A stretch of DNA of 64,000 nucleotides from an uncultured Phascolarctobacterium sp. (GCF_900753045.1 NZ_CAADXO010000029.1:1-64000); one strand, 5' to 3'. Numbered from the stretch's first letter, positions 35,538 to 44,696 are shown. Notes: generated by a model from the sequence alone, not told the origin. Translations and numbers: made by a program.

Positions 35538-36509
35538 TCACTTGCCCACATTCACATCACTGTAAAGCTCCGGATAAGCCTGTTCTGACATGAACAAAAT
35601 AGCATCAGCCATATACTGCGAAGCACTGTAGCGATATCTGTCTGCAATAATAAAATAACTCTTATTTTTTACAGCCTTAACCGTCTGCAATGATTGGTCA
35701 TTTAAAACATCCTCACGCAGCTTATCTACATCGCCTTTTTTCGTGGCACTGTACCTAGGGAAAATAAACAAATCCGGATCAGTGCTGACAATTTTTTCTT
35801 TACTCAGATGCTCTCCCCGCTTCAATCCGGCTATAGCAGCGCCGTTGCGCAAACCTGAACGTATGCAAATATCATGAAACAAGCCATTTTTACTGCCAAA
35901 AGCACCCATCAAAGAATAGGCAATAGCAATTTTACGCTTTTCTTCAGGTATTTTTCCTACTTTACTTTGCACAACTGCAAGTTTCTTATCCATATCGTTT
36001 ATAATTTGCTTGCCACGTTCTTCTTCGCCAACAGCTCTAGCAATAAGAGCTATACGCTTTTGCACCATATCAAGATTCGTCGGCACCTTTGTTACCATAA
36101 CCTTTAAGCCGGTATCCTTTAAAGCATCTATAAAGGCCTTATTATGGTTTTCTTGTACAATAACCAGGTCCGGTTGCAGGGCTAAAATAGCTTCTACACC
36201 TATATAAGCGGGAACAACCTTTTTAACATGCTCTGCTTTTTTCTTAATTAACGATGTATTACCATCCAAAGCATCTTCAGAAATTGCAGCGAAACGATCC
36301 GCAGCAACTAAATCCACTAAAAGCTCTTCTATACTCAATGTTCCGGCATAAATCTTTTTCGGCTTGCTATCAAACCGCAACACATTGCCGTAATCATCTA
36401 CAACGCTATAAGTATCATTTGGCTTATTATCTGATTGAGGCTGCATACCACAACCGATAAATATCATCATTAACAAAACAATTACTAAACAACGCACATT
36501 AATCACCAT
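35538..36509 (-). CDS. Substrate-binding lipoprotein of a FecCD-type ABC importer
   Basis: 323 residues. Lipoprotein signal with Cys20 (IFIGC). Periplasmic-binding-protein-like domain with the usual VDDYGNVLRF start, a GVEAILALQPDLVI motif and a central helix of charged residues, as in iron-siderophore, haem or cobalamin binding proteins. It follows the TonB receptor by 9 bp, so the pair likely moves one substrate across the outer membrane and periplasm; permease and ATPase must be elsewhere. No clear ribosome site before the ATG; a GTG at 36497 preceded by GGTGAT is an alternative start. AT-rich. Confidence 0.85.
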   Translation of the reverse strand: MVINVRCLVIVLLMMIFIGCGMQPQSDNKPNDTYSVVDDYGNVLRFDSKPKKIYAGTLSIEELLVDLVAADRFAAISEDALDGNTSLIKKKAEHVKKVVPAYIGVEAILALQPDLVIVQENHNKAFIDALKDTGLKVMVTKVPTNLDMVQKRIALIARAVGEEERGKQIINDMDKKLAVVQSKVGKIPEEKRKIAIAYSLMGAFGSKNGLFHDICIRSGLRNGAAIAGLKRGEHLSKEKIVSTDPDLFIFPRYSATKKGDVDKLREDVLNDQSLQTVKAVKNKSYFIIADRYRYSASQYMADAILFMSEQAYPELYSDVNVGK

Positions 36510-36518
36510 TTATCAAAC

Positions 36519-38453
36519 TTAAAAAGTAAATCTGTAACCAACCTCAAAGTTCCTTCCAAGGCTTATATAGCGGGAGGACACGTGTGAAGTAATATCATTT
36601 CTGTTTAAAAGGTTATCCATATTCAGATAAAATTCATGCTCTTTAACCGGTTTATAAGAAGCATGCAGGCTTGTATATAAATAAGGTTTAACAGGAATCT
36701 GATATTTTTGCAGAACACGATCTGCCATCATGCTGGCATTCAAAGCAATATTAAATTTGCTCACGCTGTAGCTTACGCCACCATTAAGAAGCCATCTGCC
36801 ATAATTACGTTTCCAGATGCCATTGTCTTCTTTCGGTGTTTTGTACTTGGGGTCACTGAAAGAAACACCCCAGTTATAGCTAAAGCCTTCTTCATTATTC
36901 ATTTCACAGGATAATTCAACGCCCATATTTTTCGTATCTTCATTGATAGCAACATTTTCACCTTGAGCATTTTCAGAATTGGTAATAAAGTCCTTTACAT
37001 TACTCTTGAACAGAGCTAATTTCCAGGAATGATCACCTGAAATATGCTTTAAGCCTGTTTCATAATGCATGCCAACCTCAGGTCTGATATCGGAATTTCG
37101 AATTATATTACTTTGGCCATACATATCATTCATAGTAGGTAAAGTAAAGGATTTACCAACGCTGGCGTAAGCACTTGTATCCTCCGTAATTTTGTAGGAA
37201 TATTGGATTTGCGGAGTAAATTCACTATAATTTGTTCCGTCCGGAGAACTGCCCGTCCATGTTTCGCGAGCACCGATAATCACATCATGTCTGTTATCAA
37301 ATTTATGATCCAATTGGGCAAATACAGAGTAAATATTTCTGTCGTAAGCATAATTTATAGGCGTTGCAACTTTATAGCTGGGATCATAAAAATTATAATA
37401 GTTATATTTTTCATTATAGGCTTTAGCACCAACCAACAGATTATTGTTACTATCAAGATCAATATCTTTCGTTATCTCTATGCCCTTGATAACATCATCA
37501 TTACCATAAAAATAGGAATTTGAGTACAATTTTGTCCCCTTCCAATAATGATATCGGGAATCAGAGCTACCCTTATGATAGAAAATATTAGCCTTCAAAC
37601 CATTATTATCATAGTTTAAAGTAAATCTATTATGTTCTTTCTCAATAAAACGTCTATCTGTCGGCAGCTTAGTTTTTTCAGACATGTAACCTTTGCTATA
37701 ATCATGATTACTATAATCAAAGGTCATCTTCCAATGTTCATCAAAGGCATAATTGGTTGAAATAATTGTTTTCTCGCCACCATAGAACTTAAAATATTTT
37801 CCATTCGGAGCATACCCACCCTTACTGTCCGTAGCAAGAGATGTCTGGTCTACACTGCCTTTTTTATTCCAGCTGGCACCAATGCCAAGTTTACCTGCCT
37901 GCAGGCTTGTCTGATACTTTTGCACATGGTTATCGCCTACAGCTGCAGAAATTGAATTAGTGCGTTTCTTTTTGGTGATAATATTGATAACGCCACCGCT
38001 AGTATCACTGCCATACAGCACCGCACCGCCACCGCGAACAATTTCAACTTTTTCTACATCGGCAATGCTAAGCGAGTCCAAATCATAATAACCGCTTCTG
38101 AAATTCATGGGCACGCCATCAACCATAACCAAGGTACCACGACGCTTACCGCGGACTAAAAACTCACCGCTTCCCTCACCTATAGGCTCAGATTTATAAA
38201 CAACGCCAGTGGTATACTTGATAGCACTTTCCAATGTGGTTGCACCGGTTTCTTCTAATCTTTTACTGGTAATAATTTCTGTCGTTGCCGGTACATCAAC
38301 ATCACGTTTTTCTGTTCTTGTTGCCGTTACAACTATTTCATCAATTGAGTATTCGTTTAAACTCTCTTCGGCAAAAGCTGGTGCTCCACCCCACACTACA
38401 GAACTTGTCAACAATGTTGTCAGCAATAAACTTTTGGTAATACTTTTCTTCAA
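36519..38453 (-). CDS. TonB-dependent outer-membrane receptor
   Basis: 644 residues. Signal peptide 1-28, TonB box DEIVVTATR at 38-46, plug domain about 50-165 (including ELVRGGGAVLYGSDTSGG-like VEIVRGGGAVLYG motif and the INIITKK end), then a beta-barrel ending in Phe644 (EVGYRFTF). Start is TTG with AGGAG 9 nt upstream. Imports a large scarce ligand, probably an iron chelate, haem or a cobamide. Proof of an outer membrane in this otherwise Firmicute-like genome. Lower GC than neighbours and bounded by a direct repeat, so probably acquired. Confidence 0.93.
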   Translation of the reverse strand: MKKSITKSLLLTTLLTSSVVWGGAPAFAEESLNEYSIDEIVVTATRTEKRDVDVPATTEIITSKRLEETGATTLESAIKYTTGVVYKSEPIGEGSGEFLVRGKRRGTLVMVDGVPMNFRSGYYDLDSLSIADVEKVEIVRGGGAVLYGSDTSGGVINIITKKKRTNSISAAVGDNHVQKYQTSLQAGKLGIGASWNKKGSVDQTSLATDSKGGYAPNGKYFKFYGGEKTIISTNYAFDEHWKMTFDYSNHDYSKGYMSEKTKLPTDRRFIEKEHNRFTLNYDNNGLKANIFYHKGSSDSRYHYWKGTKLYSNSYFYGNDDVIKGIEITKDIDLDSNNNLLVGAKAYNEKYNYYNFYDPSYKVATPINYAYDRNIYSVFAQLDHKFDNRHDVIIGARETWTGSSPDGTNYSEFTPQIQYSYKITEDTSAYASVGKSFTLPTMNDMYGQSNIIRNSDIRPEVGMHYETGLKHISGDHSWKLALFKSNVKDFITNSENAQGENVAINEDTKNMGVELSCEMNNEEGFSYNWGVSFSDPKYKTPKEDNGIWKRNYGRWLLNGGVSYSVSKFNIALNASMMADRVLQKYQIPVKPYLYTSLHASYKPVKEHEFYLNMDNLLNRNDITSHVSSRYISLGRNFEVGYRFTF

Positions 38454-38569
38454 AACACATCACTCCTTATAACTTCTGATAAAACTCAAACCAAGAATTA
38501 AATTCCGTTACCGCTATTTGCAGAATGTATTATATTTGGAATTAATTCCTATTTTCATCACACTATGTT

Positions 38570-38600
38570 ATAATAAACTGTCTAGCAGCTAGACTGTCAA
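38570..38600 (-). promoter_or_regulatory. Promoter with palindromic operator, TonB receptor
   Basis: Minus-strand TTGACA (38595-38600) and an AT-rich -10 (TTTATT/TATTAT, 38570-38577). The 15-bp palindrome GTCTAGCTGCTAGAC (38580-38594) fills the spacer, the classical place for a repressor site. It does not resemble a Fur box. Confidence 0.6.
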
Positions 38601-38629
38601 GGGATTTTAAAGTTTTTTTAGATTATCTT

Positions 38630-38683
38630 AAAACTTCCTTTCCTCATGTGCCATTTTCAACAATTCAGTGTATAATTAAAGCA
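38630..38683 (+). repeat. Direct repeat, right copy (iadA promoter region)
   Basis: 54 bp, 47 matches to 35417-35470. Contains TATAAT (38671-38676) that probably serves as the -10 of iadA. Confidence 0.75.
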
Positions 38684-38715
38684 TAAATAATTTTTCAGAA
38701 ACGGAGAATCCTCAC

Positions 38716-39885
38716 ATGAAATGCTTACTCATTAAAAACGCGGACGTATACGCTCCGCAGCCCCTTGGAATAGTCGACATCCTGATCATCAACGACAAAA
38801 TCGCCAAAATAGGCCAACAGCTTGCAGCTCCGCAAGGCTTAGACTGCCAAATTCTTGACGCCCAAAAGCGTAAGGTAGTCCCTGGTTATGTTGACCAGCA
38901 CGTACACATCATCGGTGGTGGCGGTGAATCCGGTCCCTATAGCCGCACGCCGGAAATAAACCTCAGCGAGCTGACGAAGGTTGGCATTACAACCGTAGTA
39001 GGCGTTTTGGGTACAGACGGCACCTCCAGACACAACGAAAGCCTGCTGGCGAAGGCCAGAGGCCTGACGCATGAAGGCATCACCGCGTACATGCTCACCG
39101 GCTCCTACGAAATCCCCCTGCATAACATGACCGGTGATGTGCGCCGCGACATCATCCTGATTAACGAATGCCTTGGCATCGGCGAGGTTGCTTTATCCGA
39201 CCACAGAAGCTCGCAGCCTACTCGCGAGGAGCTGGAAAAGGTGCTTACGCAGGCTCGCCTGGGCGGTATGCTTTCCGGCAAGGCCGGCGTTGTGCAGTTC
39301 CACATGGGCGTAGGCAAGCGTAGCATGGATGTTCTGCTGGCGATTGTCAAGGAAACAGAAATCCCCGCCCGTCATTTTATTCCCACCCACGTCAACCGTG
39401 CCTTCCATCTTTTTGAGCAGGCCAAGGAATTTGCCCGTCTGGGTGGTTATGTAGATATCACCTCCGGCATCAGGGAACAGGACGGCTTCCCAGCCTGCGT
39501 CAAACCCAGTGACGCCATCAAAATTCTTTACGAAGAAGGCGTGCCGATGGACAAAGTCACCATGAGCTCGGATGCCAACGGCTGCATGAGCGTAACGCTT
39601 CCCGACGGCAGCCAAAAGCAGCTTGCCGTTTCGCCTGATTCCTTTCAGGAGGAGGTTAAGGATGCTCTGCTTGCAGGCGTTCCCACGGAGATTGTGGCAA
39701 AAGTTGTCAGCAGCAATCCGGCGCAGGCCAACGGTCTGTATCCGCAAAAGGGCTGCCTGCAGACCGACAGTGACGCCGATCTGATTATTTACAGCGACAG
39801 CTATGACGTAGATACCGTAATCGCCAAAGGCCAAATCATGGTGGCAGCAGGCGAAGCGCTTGTCAAAGGCACCTTTGAAAAATAA
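38716..39885 (+). CDS. iadA: Beta-aspartyl-peptidase (isoaspartyl dipeptidase)
   Basis: 389 residues. Amidohydrolase fold with DQHVHIIGGGGESG (metal-binding His pair plus the GGGGE loop of IadA), HFIPTHVNR, and the SSDANGC metal-binding Asp motif. IadA cleaves L-isoaspartyl dipeptides from damaged proteins in the cytoplasm. GGAGA before the ATG. Monocistronic; its promoter segment is duplicated at the far side of the TonB insert. Confidence 0.92.
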   Translation: MKCLLIKNADVYAPQPLGIVDILIINDKIAKIGQQLAAPQGLDCQILDAQKRKVVPGYVDQHVHIIGGGGESGPYSRTPEINLSELTKVGITTVVGVLGTDGTSRHNESLLAKARGLTHEGITAYMLTGSYEIPLHNMTGDVRRDIILINECLGIGEVALSDHRSSQPTREELEKVLTQARLGGMLSGKAGVVQFHMGVGKRSMDVLLAIVKETEIPARHFIPTHVNRAFHLFEQAKEFARLGGYVDITSGIREQDGFPACVKPSDAIKILYEEGVPMDKVTMSSDANGCMSVTLPDGSQKQLAVSPDSFQEEVKDALLAGVPTEIVAKVVSSNPAQANGLYPQKGCLQTDSDADLIIYSDSYDVDTVIAKGQIMVAAGEALVKGTFEK

Positions 39886-39897
39886 ACATTGTAACGA

Positions 39898-39943
39898 AAA
39901 ATCCCCTGCACAAGCCTCTGCTTATGTAGGGGATTAATTTTTT
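39898..39943. terminator. Bidirectional terminator
   Basis: AATCCCCT / AGGGGATT stem with T-runs on both strands, between iadA and the convergent CbiR-like gene. Confidence 0.8.
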
Positions 39944-39983
39944 ATGATATTTTCGTTATAGCTTGACGCACTCAGGCCACTGC

Positions 39984-40940
39984 TTATCTGGCAACAGAAA
40001 GCTGCTGCTGCATCAGCGGAATCATTTCCTCGATAGTTTCATATGCCAGCTCATGATTTACATACTGCGGCTGAACGCACTGCAGAATCTGCTTGGCTGC
40101 CGTGGTAGTAAAAGGCTTATGCCGGTCAATCGCCGCAATATGACGCCAAATAGCTTCCGCATTCAAATCAGCCGGCACCTTGCGTTCAAAGCTGCGCAAA
40201 TACTTGCCGGAAAGCGAGCAGGAAAGATGCACGCCCTTAATCAGCTCAGCATACGAACCGAGCTTGTCCACCGTGCGGCAGACAAAATCCGCTGCCTCCG
40301 CCTCTGTGCGCAGACGCGGATTGGTATTCATCAGGTGACCGGTATCAAGCATAATGCCGACGTTTTTGCGTTCAATGCGCTCAAAGAAAAACTTCACCTT
40401 GCGCGCATCCGTCAGGCGCAGACCGGGCCACCACAAATTCTCAAACAGCACCGTAACATTGGCAGGAATCTCATCTGCCACAGCATTAAAAACATCTGCC
40501 GAAGCAGCCAATACCTCACGGTCATCATAATGGAAATCAAAGGTAAATATTGTTTCGGTATCGGCCTCCGCCACATGCCACACCAGATATTCCGGCTTCT
40601 GCGAAATAGCAGCACAGATATTGCGGCGGATTACAGCCAGCCATTCATCACAGCTCATGGCTGTCTTAAAATATGTCTGGCGTTCGTGGATACTGCGGAA
40701 TTGCTGCTGCAGGCGTTTAGCCTTTCTCAGCCAGAAATCCATCCAGTACGGCCAATAATTCAAATGTGCACCGATCGTCAGCTCCTTGTAATCAGGGAAA
40801 GCTCCCGGCTCTCTGTAAACAAACTGTTCAATACCGTCGACCCCCAGCTGCTGCACTAAATCGGCTAAGGTCATCCCCTTACGCTTCAGCTCATCTTCAT
40901 ACCAATCAATCGGACAATAATTAATCAAATGCTTAGTCAT
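39984..40940 (-). CDS. TIM-barrel protein, probable CbiR-type cobamide remodelling enzyme
   Basis: 318 residues, AP-endonuclease-2/xylose-isomerase-like TIM barrel. Likely metal ligands: His122 (WHV), Glu167 (LFENLWW), Asp199 and His202 (LDTGH), His238 (KGVHLS). The gene lies just downstream of a cobalamin riboswitch and terminator on the same strand and next to a FecCD-type importer. CbiR of Akkermansia belongs to this superfamily and removes the lower ligand of imported cobamides so that they can be rebuilt; genomic context makes CbiR the best guess. Sugar-phosphate isomerase/epimerase is the generic alternative. Confidence 0.65.
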   Translation of the reverse strand: MTKHLINYCPIDWYEDELKRKGMTLADLVQQLGVDGIEQFVYREPGAFPDYKELTIGAHLNYWPYWMDFWLRKAKRLQQQFRSIHERQTYFKTAMSCDEWLAVIRRNICAAISQKPEYLVWHVAEADTETIFTFDFHYDDREVLAASADVFNAVADEIPANVTVLFENLWWPGLRLTDARKVKFFFERIERKNVGIMLDTGHLMNTNPRLRTEAEAADFVCRTVDKLGSYAELIKGVHLSCSLSGKYLRSFERKVPADLNAEAIWRHIAAIDRHKPFTTTAAKQILQCVQPQYVNHELAYETIEEMIPLMQQQLSVAR

Positions 40941-41033
40941 TTCTCACCCTTCTTTGCTACATACTGCACGCTCTTAGCGTAAACCTTGCTTTAAATGTGC
41001 TACCGGCAAATAGCTTGAAATTCTTGTTTCATA

Positions 41034-41062
41034 AAAAAACTGCGGCGGTAACGCTGCAGTCA
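41034..41062 (-). terminator. Riboswitch expression-platform terminator
   Basis: Minus-strand ACTGCAGCG / CGCCGCAGT hairpin followed by TTTTTTT, between the cobalamin aptamer and the CbiR-like gene. Confidence 0.8.
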
Positions 41063-41144
41063 TAATTTAGCTCACGCAAGCAGCACTACTGAAATACTAA
41101 AGATGGTTTTGCCATCCATCCTTTCACCTGTACATCGCAAGCTT

Positions 41145-41290
41145 GCGGAAAAACTTTTGGGCATAGGCACTCTGACTAAGCTCATCGCCAGACAGCATCT
41201 TGTGAGGATATGCGCTGCCAAGCTCACATTACAGTTGCGGTACAGTACCAGATTTGCACTGGTTTTCCTTCTGCTCAAAGCATATTAAGT
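41145..41290 (-). ncRNA. Cobalamin riboswitch
   Basis: Minus strand shows the cobalamin-aptamer core: GGAAAACCAGTGCAAATCTG, then GTACTGTACCGCAACTGTAA, and downstream AGTCAGAGTGCC, matching the conserved GGGAA..GGTG.AA.TCC..C.G.CCCGC.ACTG and AGYCAGRAGACCTGCC blocks. Followed by a terminator and the CbiR-like gene. The 587-bp gap 40941-41527 also holds the terminator of the importer operon. Confidence 0.88.
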
Positions 41291-41429
41291 TTTTATTGTC
41301 TTGCTTTCTTTATCTGGCGAAAGCTGTGTAATAGTAACATCTACTATTTGTAGCACAATTAGTATATCATTAATCAGCTTTTTTGGCAATAGAATTATGA
41401 AATTTTTTACACATCTGTACTGCAGAAAT

Positions 41430-41466
41430 AATAAACTCCCGCAAGCACGATGCTTTCGGGAGTTTG
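41430..41466 (-). terminator. Intrinsic terminator of the importer operon
   Basis: Minus-strand AACTCCCG / CGGGAGTT hairpin followed by TATTATTTC. Confidence 0.8.
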
Positions 41467-41527
41467 TTGTTGAATATGCGCCATGACGCAGACAGGGCTT
41501 TAGCGACAGTTTTAATAAAACAGGACT

Positions 41528-42337
41528 TTAGCGACAGACTGTAATAGGAACGAGGGCGGGCAGCCCATTACTGCACGCAAACTCATCCGCCTGTACGCGG
41601 AACACGTCCGCCAGCAGCTTGGACGTAACAATTTCTTTAGGCTCACCGCTGACTACCAGGCGTCCAGCCTTGATAACGGCAACATAATCAGCATACTGAA
41701 TGGCATGGTTCAAATCATGGATAACCATAACAACAGTCAGCCCCAGCTCCTTGTTGAGCTTATCAAGCAGCTGCATAACCTCCAGCTGGTGACAGATATC
41801 AAGATAGGTCGTAGGCTCATCGAGCAGCAGTACCTGCGGTCTTTGTGCCAGTGCCATTGCTATCCATGCGCGCTGACGTTCGCCGCCGCTCAGCGTGTGC
41901 AGAAAGCGGTGGCTCATCGACGTCATATTGGTCTGCTCCAGTGCCCAGGCAACGTGCTGTGCATCATCCTTATCACCGCGCCCTAAGAAGCTACGATGCG
42001 GGAAGCGTCCCATTTCAACCAAATCCTGCACCGTCAAATCGGTAGGCGCAACCGGTGACTGCGTCAAAATTGCCAGGCAGCGGGCAAACTCGCGGTGCGA
42101 CAGGCTATGGATATCCTTGCCCAGGAAGCTGATGCTACCCTTGGCACAAGGCAAGATGCGGGCAATCGCCTTCAGTGTTGTACTTTTGCCGCAGCCATTG
42201 GGGCCGATAATAGCGGTAATCTTACCCTCGGGAATCGCCAGCGACAAATCATGGATGATTGTTTTTTTGTTAATTGCTATATCAATATGCGTTGCCTCTA
42301 AAACAGCTTTAAAGGGCGCTGCATTATTTTGTGTCAT
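41528..42337 (-). CDS. ABC transporter ATP-binding protein, FepC/BtuD type
   Basis: 269 residues. Walker A GPNGCGKST near residue 42, signature LSGGERQR near 145, Walker B VLLLDEPTTYLD near 165. Third gene of the importer operon, overlapping the permease by 3 bp (ATGA). Family members import iron-siderophores, haem or cobalamin. The neighbouring cobalamin riboswitch hints at cobamides, but the riboswitch lies downstream and does not control this operon directly. Confidence 0.9.
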   Translation of the reverse strand: MTQNNAAPFKAVLEATHIDIAINKKTIIHDLSLAIPEGKITAIIGPNGCGKSTTLKAIARILPCAKGSISFLGKDIHSLSHREFARCLAILTQSPVAPTDLTVQDLVEMGRFPHRSFLGRGDKDDAQHVAWALEQTNMTSMSHRFLHTLSGGERQRAWIAMALAQRPQVLLLDEPTTYLDICHQLEVMQLLDKLNKELGLTVVMVIHDLNHAIQYADYVAVIKAGRLVVSGEPKEIVTSKLLADVFRVQADEFACSNGLPALVPITVCR

Positions 42338-43359
42338 CAGATTTCCCTCCTTAACAGGAACAAGAAGAAGGGCGCGCCCAAAAAGGCCATAATAATACCA
42401 ACAGGCAGTTCAATCGGTGCAAAAATTACACGCGCAAAGGTATCACTGAGCGTAACAATGGCAATGCCCAAAAGTGCGGAGGCAGGCAGCAGAAAGCGGT
42501 AGTCGCTGCCTATCAGCAGTCGCGCCGCATGCGGCACCACAAGGCCGACAAAGCCCAGCAGGCCGACAACGCTGACAGCGCTGGCTGCGAGCAAGGCCGC
42601 AATAGCCGTAAGAATAATGCGTGTCACCTCAACATTGACGCCAAGACCGCGCGCCATCTCATCACCCAGCTGCAGGATGTTCAGATAAGCAGCGCTGGCA
42701 AGCGCCAGAATCAGGCCGATAACAGCATACGGCAAAATAATATTTACATGCGGCCAGCTGCGTGCGGCAAGACCGCCTACCATCCACATTAAAGCACCAT
42801 GCACTCTGTCGCTGTAAAAAATCATCAAGCCGCTGATACCTGCACCCAAAAAGGCAGATACCGCAACACCGGCCAAAATAATACGTACCGGCTTGATGCC
42901 GTTTTTCCACGCCAGAATATAAATGCAGACAGCAGCCAGCATCGCACCGATGAAGGCAACAGGCGTAATCAGATATTCCATCGCCGGGAACAAAATCATA
43001 ATTACAACACCTGCCAGTCCTGCGCCGGAGCTGATGCCGATAATATGCGGGTCTGCCAGCGGATTACGCATAATCGCCTGCAGAATCGCACCGGAAAGCG
43101 ACAGGTTGATGCCGACCAAGGCACCCACGATGGTACGCGGCATACGGATGTTCCAGATAATCTGACTGCGCGGATCATCACCGGGATTAAGCAGAATATC
43201 GGTAATCTCCTTAATGCTGATAATGCTGGAGCCTTTTGTTAAGCTCAAAAAGCTGCCCAATACTGCCAAGAACAAAAATATCACTAGAATAGTAATACGC
43301 CATTTAGTACGGCCGATACCAAAATGCTCCGTCTGCTCTGCAGACTGCTTATTTTCCAT
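42337..43359 (-). CDS. FecCD-family ABC transporter permease
   Basis: 340 residues with about ten membrane helices. Contains MPRTIVGALVGINLSLSGA and the GxxF/GLVVPHAARLL segment near the C-terminus that are diagnostic of FecCD/BtuC permeases. Forms a homodimeric channel in the inner membrane. Overlaps the binding-protein gene by 11 bp and the ATPase gene by 3 bp. Confidence 0.93.
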   Translation of the reverse strand: MENKQSAEQTEHFGIGRTKWRITILVIFLFLAVLGSFLSLTKGSSIISIKEITDILLNPGDDPRSQIIWNIRMPRTIVGALVGINLSLSGAILQAIMRNPLADPHIIGISSGAGLAGVVIMILFPAMEYLITPVAFIGAMLAAVCIYILAWKNGIKPVRIILAGVAVSAFLGAGISGLMIFYSDRVHGALMWMVGGLAARSWPHVNIILPYAVIGLILALASAAYLNILQLGDEMARGLGVNVEVTRIILTAIAALLAASAVSVVGLLGFVGLVVPHAARLLIGSDYRFLLPASALLGIAIVTLSDTFARVIFAPIELPVGIIMAFLGAPFFLFLLRREI

Positions 43360-44299
43360 TAGTAAAGACCTCCGGATAAACCTGCTGTGCCATAAACTTT
43401 ACAGCCTCAGGATAGCGCAGGCCGGGGTTAATCAAAAACAGTTTTTCCGGCAGCACATATACTCTGCCTGCTTTTACAGCCGGCAGACTGTTCCATGCGG
43501 GGTTATTTTTAAAGTCGGTGCGCAGACGGTTTTCAATTTCCTCAGGCTTGCCCATAGAGGTAATAAAGATAATTTCCGGGTTCTGCTCTACCAGTGTTTC
43601 CATGCTGTAAGGAGTTTTATTGGATTTTCCCTTGAGCGCTGCAGCAGCAACGTTTTCAAAGCCCAGGATATCGCTTACACAGCCGGCAATGCTGTGCGAG
43701 CCTTCTACCGTAACGGCGCTGGCTGTTGCATGCATAATAACGATGCGTTTCTTTTCCTTAGGAAGCTTACTGGTAACGGCGGCAACCTGTTTATCCAACA
43801 GCTCATTTTCCTTTTGGGCCTTATCCTGCGTACCATAAATATCGCCCAAGGTTTTGATGGTACCCTTTACATCCTCAAAGGTTTGGGTATCAAACTCCAC
43901 TACGTTGATTTTGTTGGATTGCAGCATCGGAATAAATTTATCATGCTGATTTTTGCTGGCCAGAACCAGATCAGGCTTCAGGCCCACAAGCGCTTCCATA
44001 TTAATATTGTAGACCATGCCTACCTCCGGCACAGACTTCATAGATTCGGGAATCTTGCCTACCTTAGAGCTGGCGCGACCGACTACGGTGCCGCCGACAG
44101 CCTCAATCATACTCAAATATGAAGGGCTGAGGCTTACCACTCTTTCAGGCTTTTTGGCAAGCGAAACCTGTCTGCCAGCAGCATCGGTAAGCTGCAGATA
44201 AGCCTTGTCACCGCCAGTTTGCGTTCCTACACCGCCGCAACCGGCAGCAACCAGCATAGCCGCACATAATAGACCACAAGCAATTTTTTTCAAGAACAT
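43349..44299 (-). CDS. Substrate-binding lipoprotein of FecCD-type importer
   Basis: 316 residues from ATG at 44299 (MFLKK); TGAGGTGA precedes it. Lipoprotein signal with Cys21 (VAAGC). Periplasmic binding domain with PERVVSLSPSYLSMIEAVGG and the MEALVGLKPDLVLAS motif, typical of FecB/BtuF-like proteins. First gene of the binding-protein-permease-ATPase operon. Ligand undetermined: iron chelate, haem or cobamide. Confidence 0.9.
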   Translation of the reverse strand: MFLKKIACGLLCAAMLVAAGCGGVGTQTGGDKAYLQLTDAAGRQVSLAKKPERVVSLSPSYLSMIEAVGGTVVGRASSKVGKIPESMKSVPEVGMVYNINMEALVGLKPDLVLASKNQHDKFIPMLQSNKINVVEFDTQTFEDVKGTIKTLGDIYGTQDKAQKENELLDKQVAAVTSKLPKEKKRIVIMHATASAVTVEGSHSIAGCVSDILGFENVAAAALKGKSNKTPYSMETLVEQNPEIIFITSMGKPEEIENRLRTDFKNNPAWNSLPAVKAGRVYVLPEKLFLINPGLRYPEAVKFMAQQVYPEVFTNGK

Positions 44300-44328
44300 G
44301 TTAATCACCTCATACTCATCTTATATTA

Positions 44329-44347
44329 CCCAAGCCCAAGGCTTTGG
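44329..44347. promoter_or_regulatory. Inverted repeat upstream of importer operon
   Basis: CCCAAGCC / GGCTTTGG arms (one mismatch) with a 3-base centre, just downstream of a TATATAT -10-like sequence and 30 bp before the start codon; possible operator. Confidence 0.4.
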
Positions 44348-44498
44348 CAATATATATAACTCTCTGATAAAAAAAGCTTAATAATATTGCCCTCATAATA
44401 GCACAAATCAGAAGTGTAGTCAATGAAAGTTGCTAAGAAGCGCACATAATAGTATAATTAAATGAATAAGCTTGTTATAACAAAGGAGTAAAAATATT

Positions 44499-44696
44499 AT
44501 GGAAATCACTGCAATGATTAACCGCATAAATGCATTAGCCAAAAAGAAGAAAACTTCCGGACTGACCCCGGAGGAGCTGGCAGAACAAAAGGAGCTGTAC
44601 AAGGAATATCTGGCCAACATCCGCAGCCAGCTGAAGGCACAGCTCGATAACATCGAGGTAGTCGACGAGCTGCCGGATAAAAAACAGCTGCACTGA
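44499..44696 (+). CDS. DUF896-family protein
   Basis: 65 residues, highly charged and helical; SGLTPEELAEQKELYKEYL is the DUF896 (YnzC/YlaC-like) signature. Small cytosolic Firmicute protein of uncertain role; the Bacillus relative is linked to the SOS region. AAAGGAG precedes the ATG and TATAAT lies at about 44453. Its stop codon overlaps the ATG of the pseudouridine synthase gene. Confidence 0.88.
   Translation: MEITAMINRINALAKKKKTSGLTPEELAEQKELYKEYLANIRSQLKAQLDNIEVVDELPDKKQLH

Noticed and set aside
38454..38715. Cobalamin riboswitch before the TonB receptor
   Set aside because: No conserved aptamer blocks; a palindromic operator is seen instead.
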